A stretch of DNA of 64,000 nt, taken from assembly GCF_039541575.1 (NCBI RefSeq), contig NZ_BAABGM010000003.1, positions 319,180 to 383,179 of the forward strand, written 5' to 3'. Each line of letters opens with the position of its first letter. Position 1 is the first letter of the stretch. Positions 36,028 to 44,617 of this stretch are shown in pieces. The translations under genes and the position numbers were made by a program. This stretch comes from Fodinibacter luteus (GTDB lineage Bacteria > Actinomycetota > Actinomycetes > Actinomycetales > Dermatophilaceae). The notes beneath the pieces are model-generated. The model was not told where the DNA came from and did no database searches. It saw nothing but the letters and a program-made list of their open reading frames with translations.

Positions 36028-37308
36028 TCAGCCGGCCGCGAGCGCCTCGCCGACGGTGCGCAGCCCGTCGAGGTCGTGGATGTCGGTCGCGCTCGCCGGC
36101 ACCGTCGACACCGGTACCCCGGGGTGCCCGGCCACGAACCGCTTGACGTGGCCCTCGTGCCGCGCGGCCACCGCGGACAGGTCGGCGTGCAGGCGCAGCA
36201 GCGCCGGGGTCAGGCCCGCGAGGTCGCCGTCGGTGGCCGCCCCCGAGGCGGGCGGCGAGCCGGCAGCCGAACCGGCAGGCCCGGCATCCGGCGCGACCGC
36301 CTCGGCGGAACCTGAGGCCCCGGCATCCGGCCCGCCCCCGCTGCGCCCGTTCGCCAGCCGGTCCTCGAGCTGCTCCGCGGCCGCGGTGGCCCGGCCACCG
36401 CTCAGGCCCGTGGCGGCCAGCGCCTGCATGCGGTTGACGACGACGCCCGCGAGCGGCATCCCCTCGCTCTCGAGCCGGTCGACGAAGTAGGCCGCCTCGC
36501 GCAGGGCGTCGCGCTCGGGCGCCGCGACGACGACGAACGCCGTGGCGGGCTCCTTGAGGAGGGCGTAGGTCACGTCCGCGCGCTCGCGGAAGCCGCCGAA
36601 CATCGTGTCGAGGGCGGCGACGAAGGTCTGCACGTCGGCGAGGAAGGCGCCCCCGAGCACCTTGGACACCGTCGCGGCGGCGATGGTCGCGGTGACGCTG
36701 AAGACCTTGAGGTAGGCCCGGCCCCCCGCGCGGGCGGGCGCGGTGAGCAGCCGGATGAACCGGCCGTCGAGGAAGGAGCCGAGCCGCTTCGGGGCGTCGA
36801 GGAAGTCGAGCGCCGAGCGCGACGGGGGCGTGTCGACGACGACGAGGTCCCAGGTGCCCTCGCGCCCGGCCTGGGCGTGCAGCTGGCCGAGCTTCTCCAT
36901 CGCCATGTACTCCTGGGTGCCCGCGAACGAGCTGGAGACGGCCTGGTAGAAGGGGTTGGCGAGGATCTGCGCGGCCTTGTCCGGGGTGGAGTGCGCCTCG
37001 ACGACCTCGTCGAAGGTGCGCTTCATGTCGAGCATCATCGCGTCGAGGCTGCCGCCGGACGCCTCGCCGACGCCCGCGACCGGCCGAGGGGTGTTGTCGA
37101 GCTCGGTGAGGCCGAGCGACTGGGCGAGCCTGCGGGCGGGGTCGATCGTGAGGACGACGACCCGTCGCCCGGCCTCGGCCGCGCGCAGCCCGAGGGCCGC
37201 GGCCGTCGTCGTCTTGCCGACGCCGCCCGAGCCGCAGCACACGATGATGTCGGTGTCGGAGTCGGCGAGGAGGGCGTCGATGTCGACCCGCTGGGGTGCG
37301 CCGGCCAT
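36028..37308 (-). CDS. ArsA/anion-transporting ATPase family protein (second of pair)
   Basis: A 426-residue P-loop ATPase from ATG 37308. The deviant Walker A is CCGSGGVGKTTTAAALG, switch I is VLTIDPARRLAQSLGL, and switch II is LVVVDTPPSRSALDFLDAPKR. The Gly/Ala-rich segment near residues 320-365 is a low-complexity insertion. Equivalent to Rv3680 of M. tuberculosis, where the pair forms a hetero-ATPase. Transport of arsenite is not implied. It starts in a TGATG overlap with the partner gene, so the two are tightly coupled. Confidence 0.88.
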   Translation of the reverse strand: MAGAPQRVDIDALLADSDTDIIVCCGSGGVGKTTTAAALGLRAAEAGRRVVVLTIDPARRLAQSLGLTELDNTPRPVAGVGEASGGSLDAMMLDMKRTFDEVVEAHSTPDKAAQILANPFYQAVSSSFAGTQEYMAMEKLGQLHAQAGREGTWDLVVVDTPPSRSALDFLDAPKRLGSFLDGRFIRLLTAPARAGGRAYLKVFSVTATIAAATVSKVLGGAFLADVQTFVAALDTMFGGFRERADVTYALLKEPATAFVVVAAPERDALREAAYFVDRLESEGMPLAGVVVNRMQALAATGLSGGRATAAAEQLEDRLANGRSGGGPDAGASGSAEAVAPDAGPAGSAAGSPPASGAATDGDLAGLTPALLRLHADLSAVAARHEGHVKRFVAGHPGVPVSTVPASATDIHDLDGLRTVGEALAAG

Positions 37309-38321
37309 CAGCGCACCCCCTGCCCGAGGAGGACGTCGGCGAGCTCGGCGACCCCGCCGTCCTCGACCCCCGACGTGAGGGACGGCAGGGTGAGCGTCGG
37401 CAGCCCCTGCGCGGCGACCTCGTCGGTGAGCCCTCGCTCCAGGGCCACCCGCTCGGCGTGGTCGTGCGCCTGGGAGAGCAGGCCGGCGACGGTGCGCGCC
37501 GTCGCCTTCACCCCGACCGCGGCGAGGTCGGAGCGCACGCGCCCTCCGACCCCCTCGGGGTCGCGTGCGGCGGTCTCGAGCAGCGCCTCGTCGACGAGCG
37601 GCTCGCGGACCTGGTTGACGATGATCGCGCCCACGCCGAACCCCGCCTCGGAGAGCTCGGCCACGGCGTCGACGCTCTCCTGCACCGGCATCTCCTCGAG
37701 CAGCGTGACGACGTGCACGACGCTCTGCCGGTTGCGCAGCATGCGGGTGATCGAGTCCGCCTGGGAGTGGATCGGCCCGACCCGGGCGAGGTCGGCGACC
37801 TGCGCGTTGACGTTGAGGAACCGGGTGATCCGCCCGGTGGGCGGGGCGTCGAGGACGACGGCGTCCCACACCTTCGCGCCGTGGCCCCGCTTGTGACCCG
37901 TCGTGCGGCCGACGGCCTCGTAGACCTTGCCGATGAGCAGCACGTCGCGCACGCCGGGGGCGATCGTCGTCGCGAAGTCGATGACGCCCATCCGCTCGAG
38001 GGCGCCCCCGGCCCGGCCGAGCTTGTAGAACGTCTGGAGGTACTCGAGCAGCGCGGCCTTCGCGTCGACCGACAAGCCCCACAGCTCACCCCCCTCGGCG
38101 TGGCTCACGAGCCGGACCTCGTCGTTGCCGAGCGGCGGCACGTCGAAGGTCTGGCTGATGCCCTGCCGGCCCTCGACCTCGGCGAGCAGCACCCGCTTGC
38201 CGCGGCGGGTCAGGGCGAGGGCCAGGGCGGCCGCGACGGTCGTCTTGCCGACCCCGCCCTTGCCGGTCACGACGTGCAGGCGCACGCCGTCGAACGCGCG
38301 CGAGGGGGGAGGGGTGAGCAC
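37308..38321 (-). CDS. ArsA/anion-transporting ATPase family protein (first of pair)
   Basis: A 337-residue P-loop ATPase. The deviant Walker A is VTGKGGVGKTTVAAALA, switch I is LAEVEGRQGISQTFDVPP, and switch II is DAVVLDAPPTGRITRFLNV. The family includes ArsA and Get3 ATPases; the actinobacterial pair is Rv3679-like. GTG 38321 is the best start near the Walker motif, but no strong Shine-Dalgarno site is visible. Seven 24-bp repeats lie just upstream. Confidence 0.85.
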   Translation of the reverse strand: MLTPPPSRAFDGVRLHVVTGKGGVGKTTVAAALALALTRRGKRVLLAEVEGRQGISQTFDVPPLGNDEVRLVSHAEGGELWGLSVDAKAALLEYLQTFYKLGRAGGALERMGVIDFATTIAPGVRDVLLIGKVYEAVGRTTGHKRGHGAKVWDAVVLDAPPTGRITRFLNVNAQVADLARVGPIHSQADSITRMLRNRQSVVHVVTLLEEMPVQESVDAVAELSEAGFGVGAIIVNQVREPLVDEALLETAARDPEGVGGRVRSDLAAVGVKATARTVAGLLSQAHDHAERVALERGLTDEVAAQGLPTLTLPSLTSGVEDGGVAELADVLLGQGVR

Positions 38322-38376
38322 GGTTCCAGCGTAGATGGGCCGCTCGAGCGCCTCGCAGGCCGGTGGGTGGGTCGGT

Positions 38377-38544
38377 GCGGATGCCGGCCGGTTGCGGCGG
38401 GCGGATGCCGGCTGGTCGCGGCAGGCGGATGCCGGCCGGTTGCGCCGTGCGGATGCCGGCTGGTCGCGGCGGGCGGATGCCGGCCGGTTGCGCCGTGCGG
38501 ATGCCGGCCGGTTACGCCGTGCGGATGCCGGCCGGCCACCGGGG
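38377..38544 (+). repeat. Seven tandem 24-bp units upstream of the ArsA-type operon
   Basis: Units starting at 38377, 38401, 38425, 38449, 38473, 38497 and 38521 each begin GCGGATGCCGG and are exactly 24 bp, with alternate endings GGTTGCG or GGTCGCG. The array fills most of the 247-bp gap between the ArsA-type gene and the next hydrolase. The GGATGCC core is the heptamer over-represented throughout the window. Confidence 0.95.
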
Positions 38545-38568
38545 CCACGGCGCTCGCGGACCGGCGGC

Positions 38569-39378
38569 TCAGTGTGTCGTGAGGGTGAGCTCCTCGACCT
38601 CGGCGAGCACGAGCAGGTAGGCGGGCCCGGTCGGGTCGATGACGTCGAAGTGGTCGGCACCGCGCGCCACCGCCGTCCGCAGCGGCTCGCTCGGGTCGCG
38701 GCCGGCGACGTAGCGCTCGACGACGCTCGCGGGGACGACGTCGTCGAGGTCCCCGGTGACGACGACCGCCGGCACGGTGAGGCGCTGGCGGGCGGGGTCG
38801 GCGTCGGCCCACGCGTCAGGGTGCTCGTCGGGGTCGCCGAGCAGGGCCCGCACCGCGTCATCGCTCAGCCCGAGCCGGTCGACCTCGGCGAGGTCCGCGG
38901 CGGGGGCGAGGGCCAGGACACCGGTGAGCCACGGCATCCGGCCGCCGGAGGCGAGCCAGAGCGCGAGCTGGCCGCCGGCGGAGTGGCCGACGACGACGAC
39001 GCGGTCGGGCAGGTGGGTGTCGGCCCGCACCGCCTCGAGCCGCTCGACGACCGACCGGCCGGTCCCGGGCCAGCCGCCGCCCGGCATCCCGCAGCGGGCG
39101 TACTCGAGGTTCGCGACGTGGAAGCCGTCGCGGGCCAGCGCCTCGGCGAGGGGGGCGAGGTGCGCCCGGTCGTACTCCTCGCGCCAGAAGCCGCCGTGGA
39201 CGAGGGCGACCGTGACGCCGCGCGCGCGGTCGGCCGCGGGCTCCCAGACCTCGTAGACGTCGGTCTGCTCCGGCCCGGTGACCTCGGTGCGGTCCGGCGG
39301 CCGGGCGGGCCGGGACGGCACCTCGCTCCCGCGGTGGGTCGCGGCGTCGGTCCGGTTGTGCTCGCTCACGCCTGCCAC
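38569..39378 (-). CDS. Alpha/beta hydrolase (BD-FAE-like esterase)
   Basis: A 269-residue hydrolase; GTG 39378 or GTG 39369 may be the start. The oxyanion HGG is in VALVHGGFWREEYDR, the nucleophile elbow is VVVGHSAGGQLALWLA, a probable acid is in VTGDLDDVVP and the catalytic His is in GADHFDVID. The family hydrolyses formylkynurenine, carboxyl esters or similar substrates. No kynurenine genes are near, so substrate stays open. Confidence 0.85.
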   Translation of the reverse strand: MAGVSEHNRTDAATHRGSEVPSRPARPPDRTEVTGPEQTDVYEVWEPAADRARGVTVALVHGGFWREEYDRAHLAPLAEALARDGFHVANLEYARCGMPGGGWPGTGRSVVERLEAVRADTHLPDRVVVVGHSAGGQLALWLASGGRMPWLTGVLALAPAADLAEVDRLGLSDDAVRALLGDPDEHPDAWADADPARQRLTVPAVVVTGDLDDVVPASVVERYVAGRDPSEPLRTAVARGADHFDVIDPTGPAYLLVLAEVEELTLTTH

Positions 39379-39413
39379 GGTAGCCCCCGGCGGCCGGCGC
39401 TAGGGTGGCCGCC

Positions 39414-39566
39414 ATGACGAAGTACGAGTACGCCACCGTGCCGCTCATCGTGCACGCGACGAAGCAGATCCTGGACCAGTGGGGCGAGGACGGCTGGGAG
39501 CTCGTCCAGGTGCTCGCCATGCCCGAGGGGAACCTCGTGGCCTACCTCAAGCGCCCGAGGGCCTGA
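39414..39566 (+). CDS. DUF4177 protein
   Basis: A 50-residue protein: ATG 39414 to TGA 39566. It begins TKYEYATVPLIVHATKQILD and continues WGEDGWELVQVLAMP, the DUF4177 pattern with conserved GWELV. It has no signal peptide. It is short but well conserved in actinobacteria, located immediately before the RidA gene (stop and GTG separated by two bases), so it is almost certainly translated. Function is unknown. Confidence 0.85.
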   Translation: MTKYEYATVPLIVHATKQILDQWGEDGWELVQVLAMPEGNLVAYLKRPRA

Positions 39567-39568
39567 TC

Positions 39569-40042
39569 GTGGGGGCCGTCGAGCAGCGCCTCGCCGAGCT
39601 GGGCCTGAGCGTCCCCGAGGTCGTGGCCCCGCTCGCCGCCTACGCGCCCGCGGTGCTCGACGGGTCGCGGGTCTACGTCTCGGGGCAGGTGCCGATGGTC
39701 GACGGCGTGCTCGCCGAGGCCGGGCACGTCGGTGAGGGCGAGGGGCTCGTGTCGCCCGAGCGGGCCAAGGAGCTCGCCGCGGTGTGCGCACTCAACGCCC
39801 TCGCGGCCGTGAAGTCGGTCGCCGGCGACCTCGACCGGGTCGAGCGGGTCGTCAAGGTCGTGGGATTCGTCGCGTCCGACCCGTCGTTCACCGGGCAGCC
39901 GGGCGTCGTCAACGGTGCCTCCGAGCTCTTCGGCGCGGTCTTCGGCGAGGCCGGGGTGCACGCCCGGTCCGCCGTCGGTGTGGCCGCTCTCCCACTCGGC
40001 GCGCCGGTCGAGGTCGAGGTCATCGTTCACCTGCGCGACTGA
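39569..40042 (+). CDS. RidA/YjgF family protein
   Basis: A 157-residue protein from GTG 39569. The RidA fold is evident: LAAYAPAVLDGSRVYVSGQVP, NALAAVKSVAGDLDRVERVVKVVGFVAS, and the C-terminal block ARSAVGVAALPLGAPVEVEVI. RidA enzymes deaminate reactive enamine/imine intermediates of threonine or serine metabolism. Corresponds in position to Rv3678c. It follows DUF4177 within two bases and precedes a NUDIX gene. Confidence 0.9.
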   Translation: MGAVEQRLAELGLSVPEVVAPLAAYAPAVLDGSRVYVSGQVPMVDGVLAEAGHVGEGEGLVSPERAKELAAVCALNALAAVKSVAGDLDRVERVVKVVGFVASDPSFTGQPGVVNGASELFGAVFGEAGVHARSAVGVAALPLGAPVEVEVIVHLRD

Positions 40043-40046
40043 CGCC

Positions 40047-40772
40047 GTGGCCGACGGGCAGCCGGTGGGGCGGGTTGTCGAGCACCCGGTGTCGCGCGAC
40101 CCGGGGCTCGGGGAGCGGGCGGCCGCGTGGCTGGCCGCCCCCGAGCGCGTCGTCGTCCGGGCGCGCGCCGCCGCGACCGTCATGCTCGTTCGGGACGGGG
40201 ATGCCGGGCCCGAGGTCTTCGTCCAGCGTCGCGTCGCGTCGATGGCCTTCGCGCCGTCGACGGTCGTCTTCCCCGGTGGGGGCGTGGATGCCGTGGACCA
40301 CCAGCTCGACGTCGAGACGCCGGGCCTCGCCGAGCTCGCCGCCGCGATGGGGGTGGGCGTCGCCGAGGCCGCGCCCTTCGCCGCCGCGGCGGTGCGCGAG
40401 GTCGAGGAGGAGTGTGCGGTGCGGCTGTCGGTGGCTGACCTCCGGGGCCGGGCCCACTGGGTGACACCGGAGTTCGAGCCGCGGCGCTACGACACGTGGA
40501 TCCTCGCCGCCGGGATGCCGGCCGGCCAGCACGCGACCGGCACGACGACGGAGTCCGACCACAGCACGTGGGTCCGGCCGCGAGAGCTGCTGTCCCGGCA
40601 CCGGGCCGGCGAGGTTCGGATGCTGCCACCCACGGTCGTCTCGCTCGAGCAGCTCGCCGCGTTCGGCGATGCCGCGTCGTTCCTCGCCGACCGGCCACGG
40701 GTGGCGCGGGTGCTGCCCGAGCTCGTGCTCGGCGACGACGGACTGCCGGTGCTGCGCACCGTGCTGCCGTGA
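40047..40772 (+). CDS. NUDIX hydrolase
   Basis: A 241-residue protein from GTG 40047, four bases after RidA. The Nudix helix is recognisable as AAAAVREVEEECAVRL (REVEEE core), but it is separated from the glycine segment VVFPGGGVD by an insertion of about 30 residues, giving an expanded box similar to NUDT19/acyl-CoA types. The substrate is unknown. It is probably in an operon with DUF4177 and RidA. Confidence 0.85.
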   Translation: MADGQPVGRVVEHPVSRDPGLGERAAAWLAAPERVVVRARAAATVMLVRDGDAGPEVFVQRRVASMAFAPSTVVFPGGGVDAVDHQLDVETPGLAELAAAMGVGVAEAAPFAAAAVREVEEECAVRLSVADLRGRAHWVTPEFEPRRYDTWILAAGMPAGQHATGTTTESDHSTWVRPRELLSRHRAGEVRMLPPTVVSLEQLAAFGDAASFLADRPRVARVLPELVLGDDGLPVLRTVLP

Positions 40773-40826
40773 GCCCCGCGGGTGGACGGGTCCGGGTGCA
40801 TCCGCCGACGGGGTGCGCGGCGGCTT

Positions 40827-40920
40827 GCGTTCATGGCAACAGGCAGTGCAGCCCCTGATCGGGCGCCCGCGTGCTCAGCGACCCCTCCGGGTCCGTGCCA
40901 CTGCCTGTTCGTGGGAACGC
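40827..40920. repeat. Palindromic element, ACAGGCAGTG family, copy 2
   Basis: AACAGGCAGTG (40838-40848) pairs with CACTGCCTGTT (40899-40909). Outer arms GCGTTC (40827-40832) and GAACGC (40915-40920) extend it to a 22-nt imperfect stem around a 50-base loop. It lies between the NUDIX gene and the DUF559 gene. Confidence 0.85.
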
Positions 40921-40971
40921 CCCTGTGGATGACGACGGTGGCCGCCGACGCTGAGCAGGCACGATGGCGAC

Positions 40972-41901
40972 ATGGGGCAGCGAGGGGATGGCGCAGGCGT
41001 CGCCGACACGCTTGCGTTCCTCGGCGGGGTCGCCACGTGGCGCGAGCTGCGCGACGTCCACCCCGCCCGGCGCATCACTCGCGCGAGGGACAGCGGCCTC
41101 GTCGACCGCGCCGCGAGGGGCCGCTACGTCCTGCCGTCGACGGGTGGCCAGCTCACGATCGCGCAGTCTCGCACCGCGGTGCTCTCCCACCTCAGCGCCG
41201 CCGTCCACCACGGGTGGAAGGTCAAGACGGTCCCGGATGCCGCGCGGCTCACCGTCGCGCGCAAGCGGCACCTGCAGCCCGACCAGCTTCGCGGGGTCGT
41301 CACGCACTGGGCCGACCTGGCTCCCCACGAGGTGCACCACGGGGTGACGACGCCGTTGCGCACCGTCCTCGACTGCGCGAGGTCCCTGCCGTTCGACGAG
41401 GGCCTGGCCGTGGCGGACTCCGCCCTGCGGTCGGGGGTGGTCGGCCGCCCGGAGCTCGCGCTTCGAGCGGCTGCCCTGCGCGGCAACGGATCCGCTCGAG
41501 CACGGCGTGTCGCCGCGCACGCCGACGGGCGCGCGGCGAACCCGTTCGAGTCGGTGCTGCGCGCACTCTGCCTCGCGGAGGGCCTCGACCTCACGCCCCA
41601 GCTCGAGGTCTGCGCCACGGGTCTCTACGCCGTCGTCGACCTCGGCAGCGAGGAGCTGCGGCTCGCGGTCGAGGCTGACGGATTCGAGCACCACGGCACC
41701 CGTCGGGGTCTGCGCAAGGACTGCCGCCGGCACACCGAGCTCGCCGTCTTCGACTGGTCCTCGCTGCGGTTCTCGTACGAGGACGTCATGGGGGAGCCCG
41801 CGTGGGTCCGCTGGGCCCTTCGCTCGTGGCTCGACGTGCGCTCGGGGCGCGAGCCGGGGCTTCCGCCGCTGCGCTCACCACGACAGGCAGTGGCCTCCTG
41901 A
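40972..41901 (+). CDS. AbiEi-like N-terminus plus DUF559 (PD-(D/E)XK-like) protein
   Basis: A 309-residue protein from ATG 40972. Residues 10-90 resemble the AbiEi/DUF4095 winged-helix antitoxin-type domain (LGGVATWRELRDVHPARRITRARDSG, LVDRAARGRYVL). Residues about 195-285 match DUF559 (ANPFESVLRALCLAEGL, LAVEADGFEHHGTR, FDWSSLRFSYEDVM), a Vsr-like endonuclease fold. Such fusions are common and often multi-copy in actinobacteria, without proven function. It interrupts an otherwise conserved gene order and both sides carry the same palindromic arm. Its last codons lie inside copy 3. Confidence 0.8.
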   Translation: MGQRGDGAGVADTLAFLGGVATWRELRDVHPARRITRARDSGLVDRAARGRYVLPSTGGQLTIAQSRTAVLSHLSAAVHHGWKVKTVPDAARLTVARKRHLQPDQLRGVVTHWADLAPHEVHHGVTTPLRTVLDCARSLPFDEGLAVADSALRSGVVGRPELALRAAALRGNGSARARRVAAHADGRAANPFESVLRALCLAEGLDLTPQLEVCATGLYAVVDLGSEELRLAVEADGFEHHGTRRGLRKDCRRHTELAVFDWSSLRFSYEDVMGEPAWVRWALRSWLDVRSGREPGLPPLRSPRQAVAS

Positions 41902-41952
41902 CCATCGTGCCGCCGTGCCTGGAACCCCACCGCGGCGGCAGGCACTGCCTGT
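41883..41952. repeat. Palindromic element, ACAGGCAGTG family, copy 3
   Basis: ACAGGCAGTG (41883-41892) pairs with CACTGCCTGT (41943-41952) around a 50-base loop. The left arm encodes the last residues of the DUF559 gene (RQAVAS). Confidence 0.8.
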
Positions 41953-41968
41953 TGGCAGGAGCACCAGT

Positions 41969-42030
41969 CGGCGCGCGGCCTGCGAGGCGCGACCTCAGCC
42001 GGCGCGCGGTCTGCGAGGCGCGACCTCCGG
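41969..42030 (+). repeat. 31-bp direct tandem repeat
   Basis: Two copies (41969-41999 and 42000-42030) of a unit starting CGGCGCGCGG and ending CGCGACCTC plus variable bases, differing at a few positions. It sits between the palindrome and the metallo-beta-lactamase-fold gene. Confidence 0.8.
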
Positions 42031-42069
42031 CGGGGAACCCGGCGGCGAGCCACGGCATACTCGTGACCC

Positions 42070-42882
42070 GTGAGCGCCAGCCCGCCGCCGTCGGTGACCG
42101 CACCCTGGTCCGGTGGGGCCGTCACCGGCCGGGCGCGCTGCGTGCTCGCCCCGAACCCCGGCCCGATGACCCTCGACGGCACGAACACGTGGGTGCTCGT
42201 CGAGCCCGGGTCGACCGATGCCGTCGTCGTCGACCCCGGGCCGCTCGACGAAGGGCACCTCGCCGCCGTGCTCACGGCCGTCGAGGATGCCGGTGCGCGC
42301 GTCACCGAGACCGTGCTCACCCACGGTCACCTCGACCACGCGGAGGCGGCGCCGCGCTTCGCCGAGATCACCGGCTCACGGGTGCGTGCGGTGGGTCGCG
42401 GTCACGACGACCTCGGCGACGGTGACGTCGTGCGGGCCGGCGGCCTCGAGCTCCGCGTCGTCGCGACGCCCGGGCACACCGCCGACTCCATCTCGCTCGC
42501 CCTGCCGGCCGACCACGTCCTGCTCACCGGCGACACCGTGCTCGGCCGGGGGACGACCGTCGTCGCGCACCCGGACGGCGAGCTCGGCGCCTACCTCGAC
42601 TCGCTCGAGCGCATCGCGGCGCTGACCGGCGACGGCTCGGTCACCGCGATCCTCCCCGGGCACGGACCGGTCGTGCCGGATGCCGCGGCGATGGTCGCGT
42701 TCTACCGCGTGCACCGCGCCGAGCGGCTCGACCAGGTGCGCCAGGCGCTCGCCGACGGCGCCGCGTCGGAGGACGACCCGGTCGAGGGCGTGCTGCGGCG
42801 GGTCTACGCCGACGTGCCGGCGAGCGTGTGGCCGGCGGCGCGGCTGTCGATCCGCGCCCAGCTGGCCCACCTCGCGCGCTGA
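42070..42882 (+). CDS. Metallo-beta-lactamase fold hydrolase
   Basis: A 270-residue protein from GTG 42070. The zinc-binding motif is TVLTHGHLDHAEAAPRF, with further ligands in VVATPGHTADSISLAL and LTGDTVLG. The family covers glyoxalase II-like and RNase/arylsulfatase-like hydrolases. It corresponds in position to Rv3677c. It is separated from the convergent crp gene by about 45 bases. Confidence 0.9.
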   Translation: MSASPPPSVTAPWSGGAVTGRARCVLAPNPGPMTLDGTNTWVLVEPGSTDAVVVDPGPLDEGHLAAVLTAVEDAGARVTETVLTHGHLDHAEAAPRFAEITGSRVRAVGRGHDDLGDGDVVRAGGLELRVVATPGHTADSISLALPADHVLLTGDTVLGRGTTVVAHPDGELGAYLDSLERIAALTGDGSVTAILPGHGPVVPDAAAMVAFYRVHRAERLDQVRQALADGAASEDDPVEGVLRRVYADVPASVWPAARLSIRAQLAHLAR

Positions 42883-42928
42883 GTCCGGCACCCCGCAGCG
42901 CGCCTGGTGAGGGCGTGCTGCCGGGCGG

Positions 42929-43606
42929 TCAGCGGGCCCGGCGCTTGAGCCGGTCGACGTCGATGAGCAGCACGGCCCGGGCCTCGAGCCGCAGCCACCC
43001 GCGGGAGGCGAAGTCGGCCAGGGCCTTGTTGACGGTCTCTCGGGAGGCGCCGACGAGCTGGGCGAGCTCCTCCTGGGTGAGGTCGTGCGCGACCATGAGC
43101 CCATCGTCGACCGGGCGACCGAAGCGGTCGGCGAGGTCGAGGAGGGCCTTGGCGACCCGGCCGGGGACGTCGGTGAAGACGAGGTCGGCGAGCACCTCGT
43201 TCGTGCGGCGCAGCCGGCGGGCCAGTGCGGCGAGCAGCGTCGAGGCGACACCGGGGCGCGTGGCGAGGTACTCCTTGAGCTGCTCGTGACCCATCGAGAC
43301 GACCTGGGTCTCGGCGACGGCGGTCGCGGTGGCCGTGCGGGGCCCGGGGTCGAACAGCGACAGCTCGCCGAACATCTCACCGGGGCCGAGGATCGCGAGG
43401 AGGTTCTCACGGCCGTCGCTGCTCGTGCGGCCGAGCTTGATCTTGCCCTCGCCGATGACGTAGAGCCGGTCGCCCTGGTCGCCCTCGTGGAAGAGGATGT
43501 CGCCGCGCTCGAGGCGCTGCGGGCTCATGGAGGCGATGAGCGACTCGGCGGTCTGCTCGTCGAGGGCGGCGAACAGGGGTGCTCTGCGCACGACATCGTG
43601 ATCCAC
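42929..43606 (-). CDS. crp: Crp/Fnr-family cAMP receptor regulator (actinobacterial Crp)
   Basis: A 225-residue regulator; GTG 43606 gives the usual Crp length. The cyclic-nucleotide domain has GDRLYVIGEGKIKLGRTS and the binding signature FGELSLFDPGPRTATATA. The C-terminal winged helix has LTQEELAQLVGASRETVNKALADF. It is close to M. tuberculosis Rv3676 (Crp), also beside nth. Global carbon and virulence/respiration control is known there. Divergent from nth across 103 bases. Confidence 0.95.
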   Translation of the reverse strand: MDHDVVRRAPLFAALDEQTAESLIASMSPQRLERGDILFHEGDQGDRLYVIGEGKIKLGRTSSDGRENLLAILGPGEMFGELSLFDPGPRTATATAVAETQVVSMGHEQLKEYLATRPGVASTLLAALARRLRRTNEVLADLVFTDVPGRVAKALLDLADRFGRPVDDGLMVAHDLTQEELAQLVGASRETVNKALADFASRGWLRLEARAVLLIDVDRLKRRAR

Positions 43607-43709
43607 GAGCCACAGTGTGCCAGAGACGGACCCGTTCGGGGCGGAGCGTCCCCGCCGGATCGCTCGCCGCCGGGCCGGGGCCGTCAGGGCCACGACGTAG
43701 GCTGACCCG

Positions 43710-44617
43710 GTGCCCGTGACCACCCCGTATGCCGTCCGGCGGGCCCGCGCGGGCGAGGAGAGCCCGGTGGCGCTCACCCGGCGCGCGCGCCGCATCCACC
43801 GGGCCCTCGTGGAGCGCTACCCGTACGCCCACTGCGAGCTCGACTTCGAGACACCGCTGCAGCTCCTCGTCGCCACGGTGCTCTCCGCCCAGACGACCGA
43901 CGTCATGGTCAACTCGGTCACCCCCACCCTCTTCACCCGGTGGCCCACGGCCGAGGCCCTCGCGGGCGCCGACCGCGACGAGATGGAGGCCGTGCTCCGG
44001 CCGACCGGGTTCTTCCGCGCCAAGACCACCTCGCTCATCACTCTCGGGGCCGCGCTCGTCGAGCGGTTCGGCGGCGAGGTGCCGCGACGGCTCGACGACC
44101 TCGTCACCCTCCCCGGCGTCGGGCGCAAGACGGCCAACGTCGTGCTCGGCAACGCGTTCGGCGTCCCGGGCATCACCGTCGACACCCACGTCGGCCGGCT
44201 CGCACGCCGGTTCGGGTGGACGAGCGAGACCGACCCCGTCAAGGTCGAGCACGCCCTCGGGGCCCTCATCCCGAAGCGCGACTGGACGATGCTCAGCCAC
44301 GTGCTCATCTTCCACGGGCGCCGCACCTGCCACGCCCGGCGCCCGGCCTGCGGGGCGTGCCCTGTCGCCCGGTGGTGCCCCGCCTACGGCGAGGGCGAGA
44401 CCGACCCGGTCAAGGCGCGAGCCCTGCTCGCCTACGAGCTCGCCCCCGGCGCCGCCCTCCCCGACCCGCCCCCCGGCCCGCTGCCGGACGACCCGCCCCC
44501 CGGCCCGCTGCCGGACGACCCGCCCCCCGGCCCGCTGCCGGACGACCCGCCCCCCGGCCCGCTGCCGGACGACCCGCCCCCCGGCCCGGTGCCGGACGAC
44601 CCGCAGCCCGCTCACCC

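Noticed and set aside
36028..38321. Arsenite efflux operon from the two ArsA-type ATPases
   Set aside because: No arsB, arsC, arsD or arsR is present and the pair matches the actinobacterial Rv3679/Rv3680-type genes next to whiB4.
38377..38544. CRISPR array
   Set aside because: Repeats are directly adjacent 24-mers without unique spacers and no cas gene is present; it is a minisatellite.
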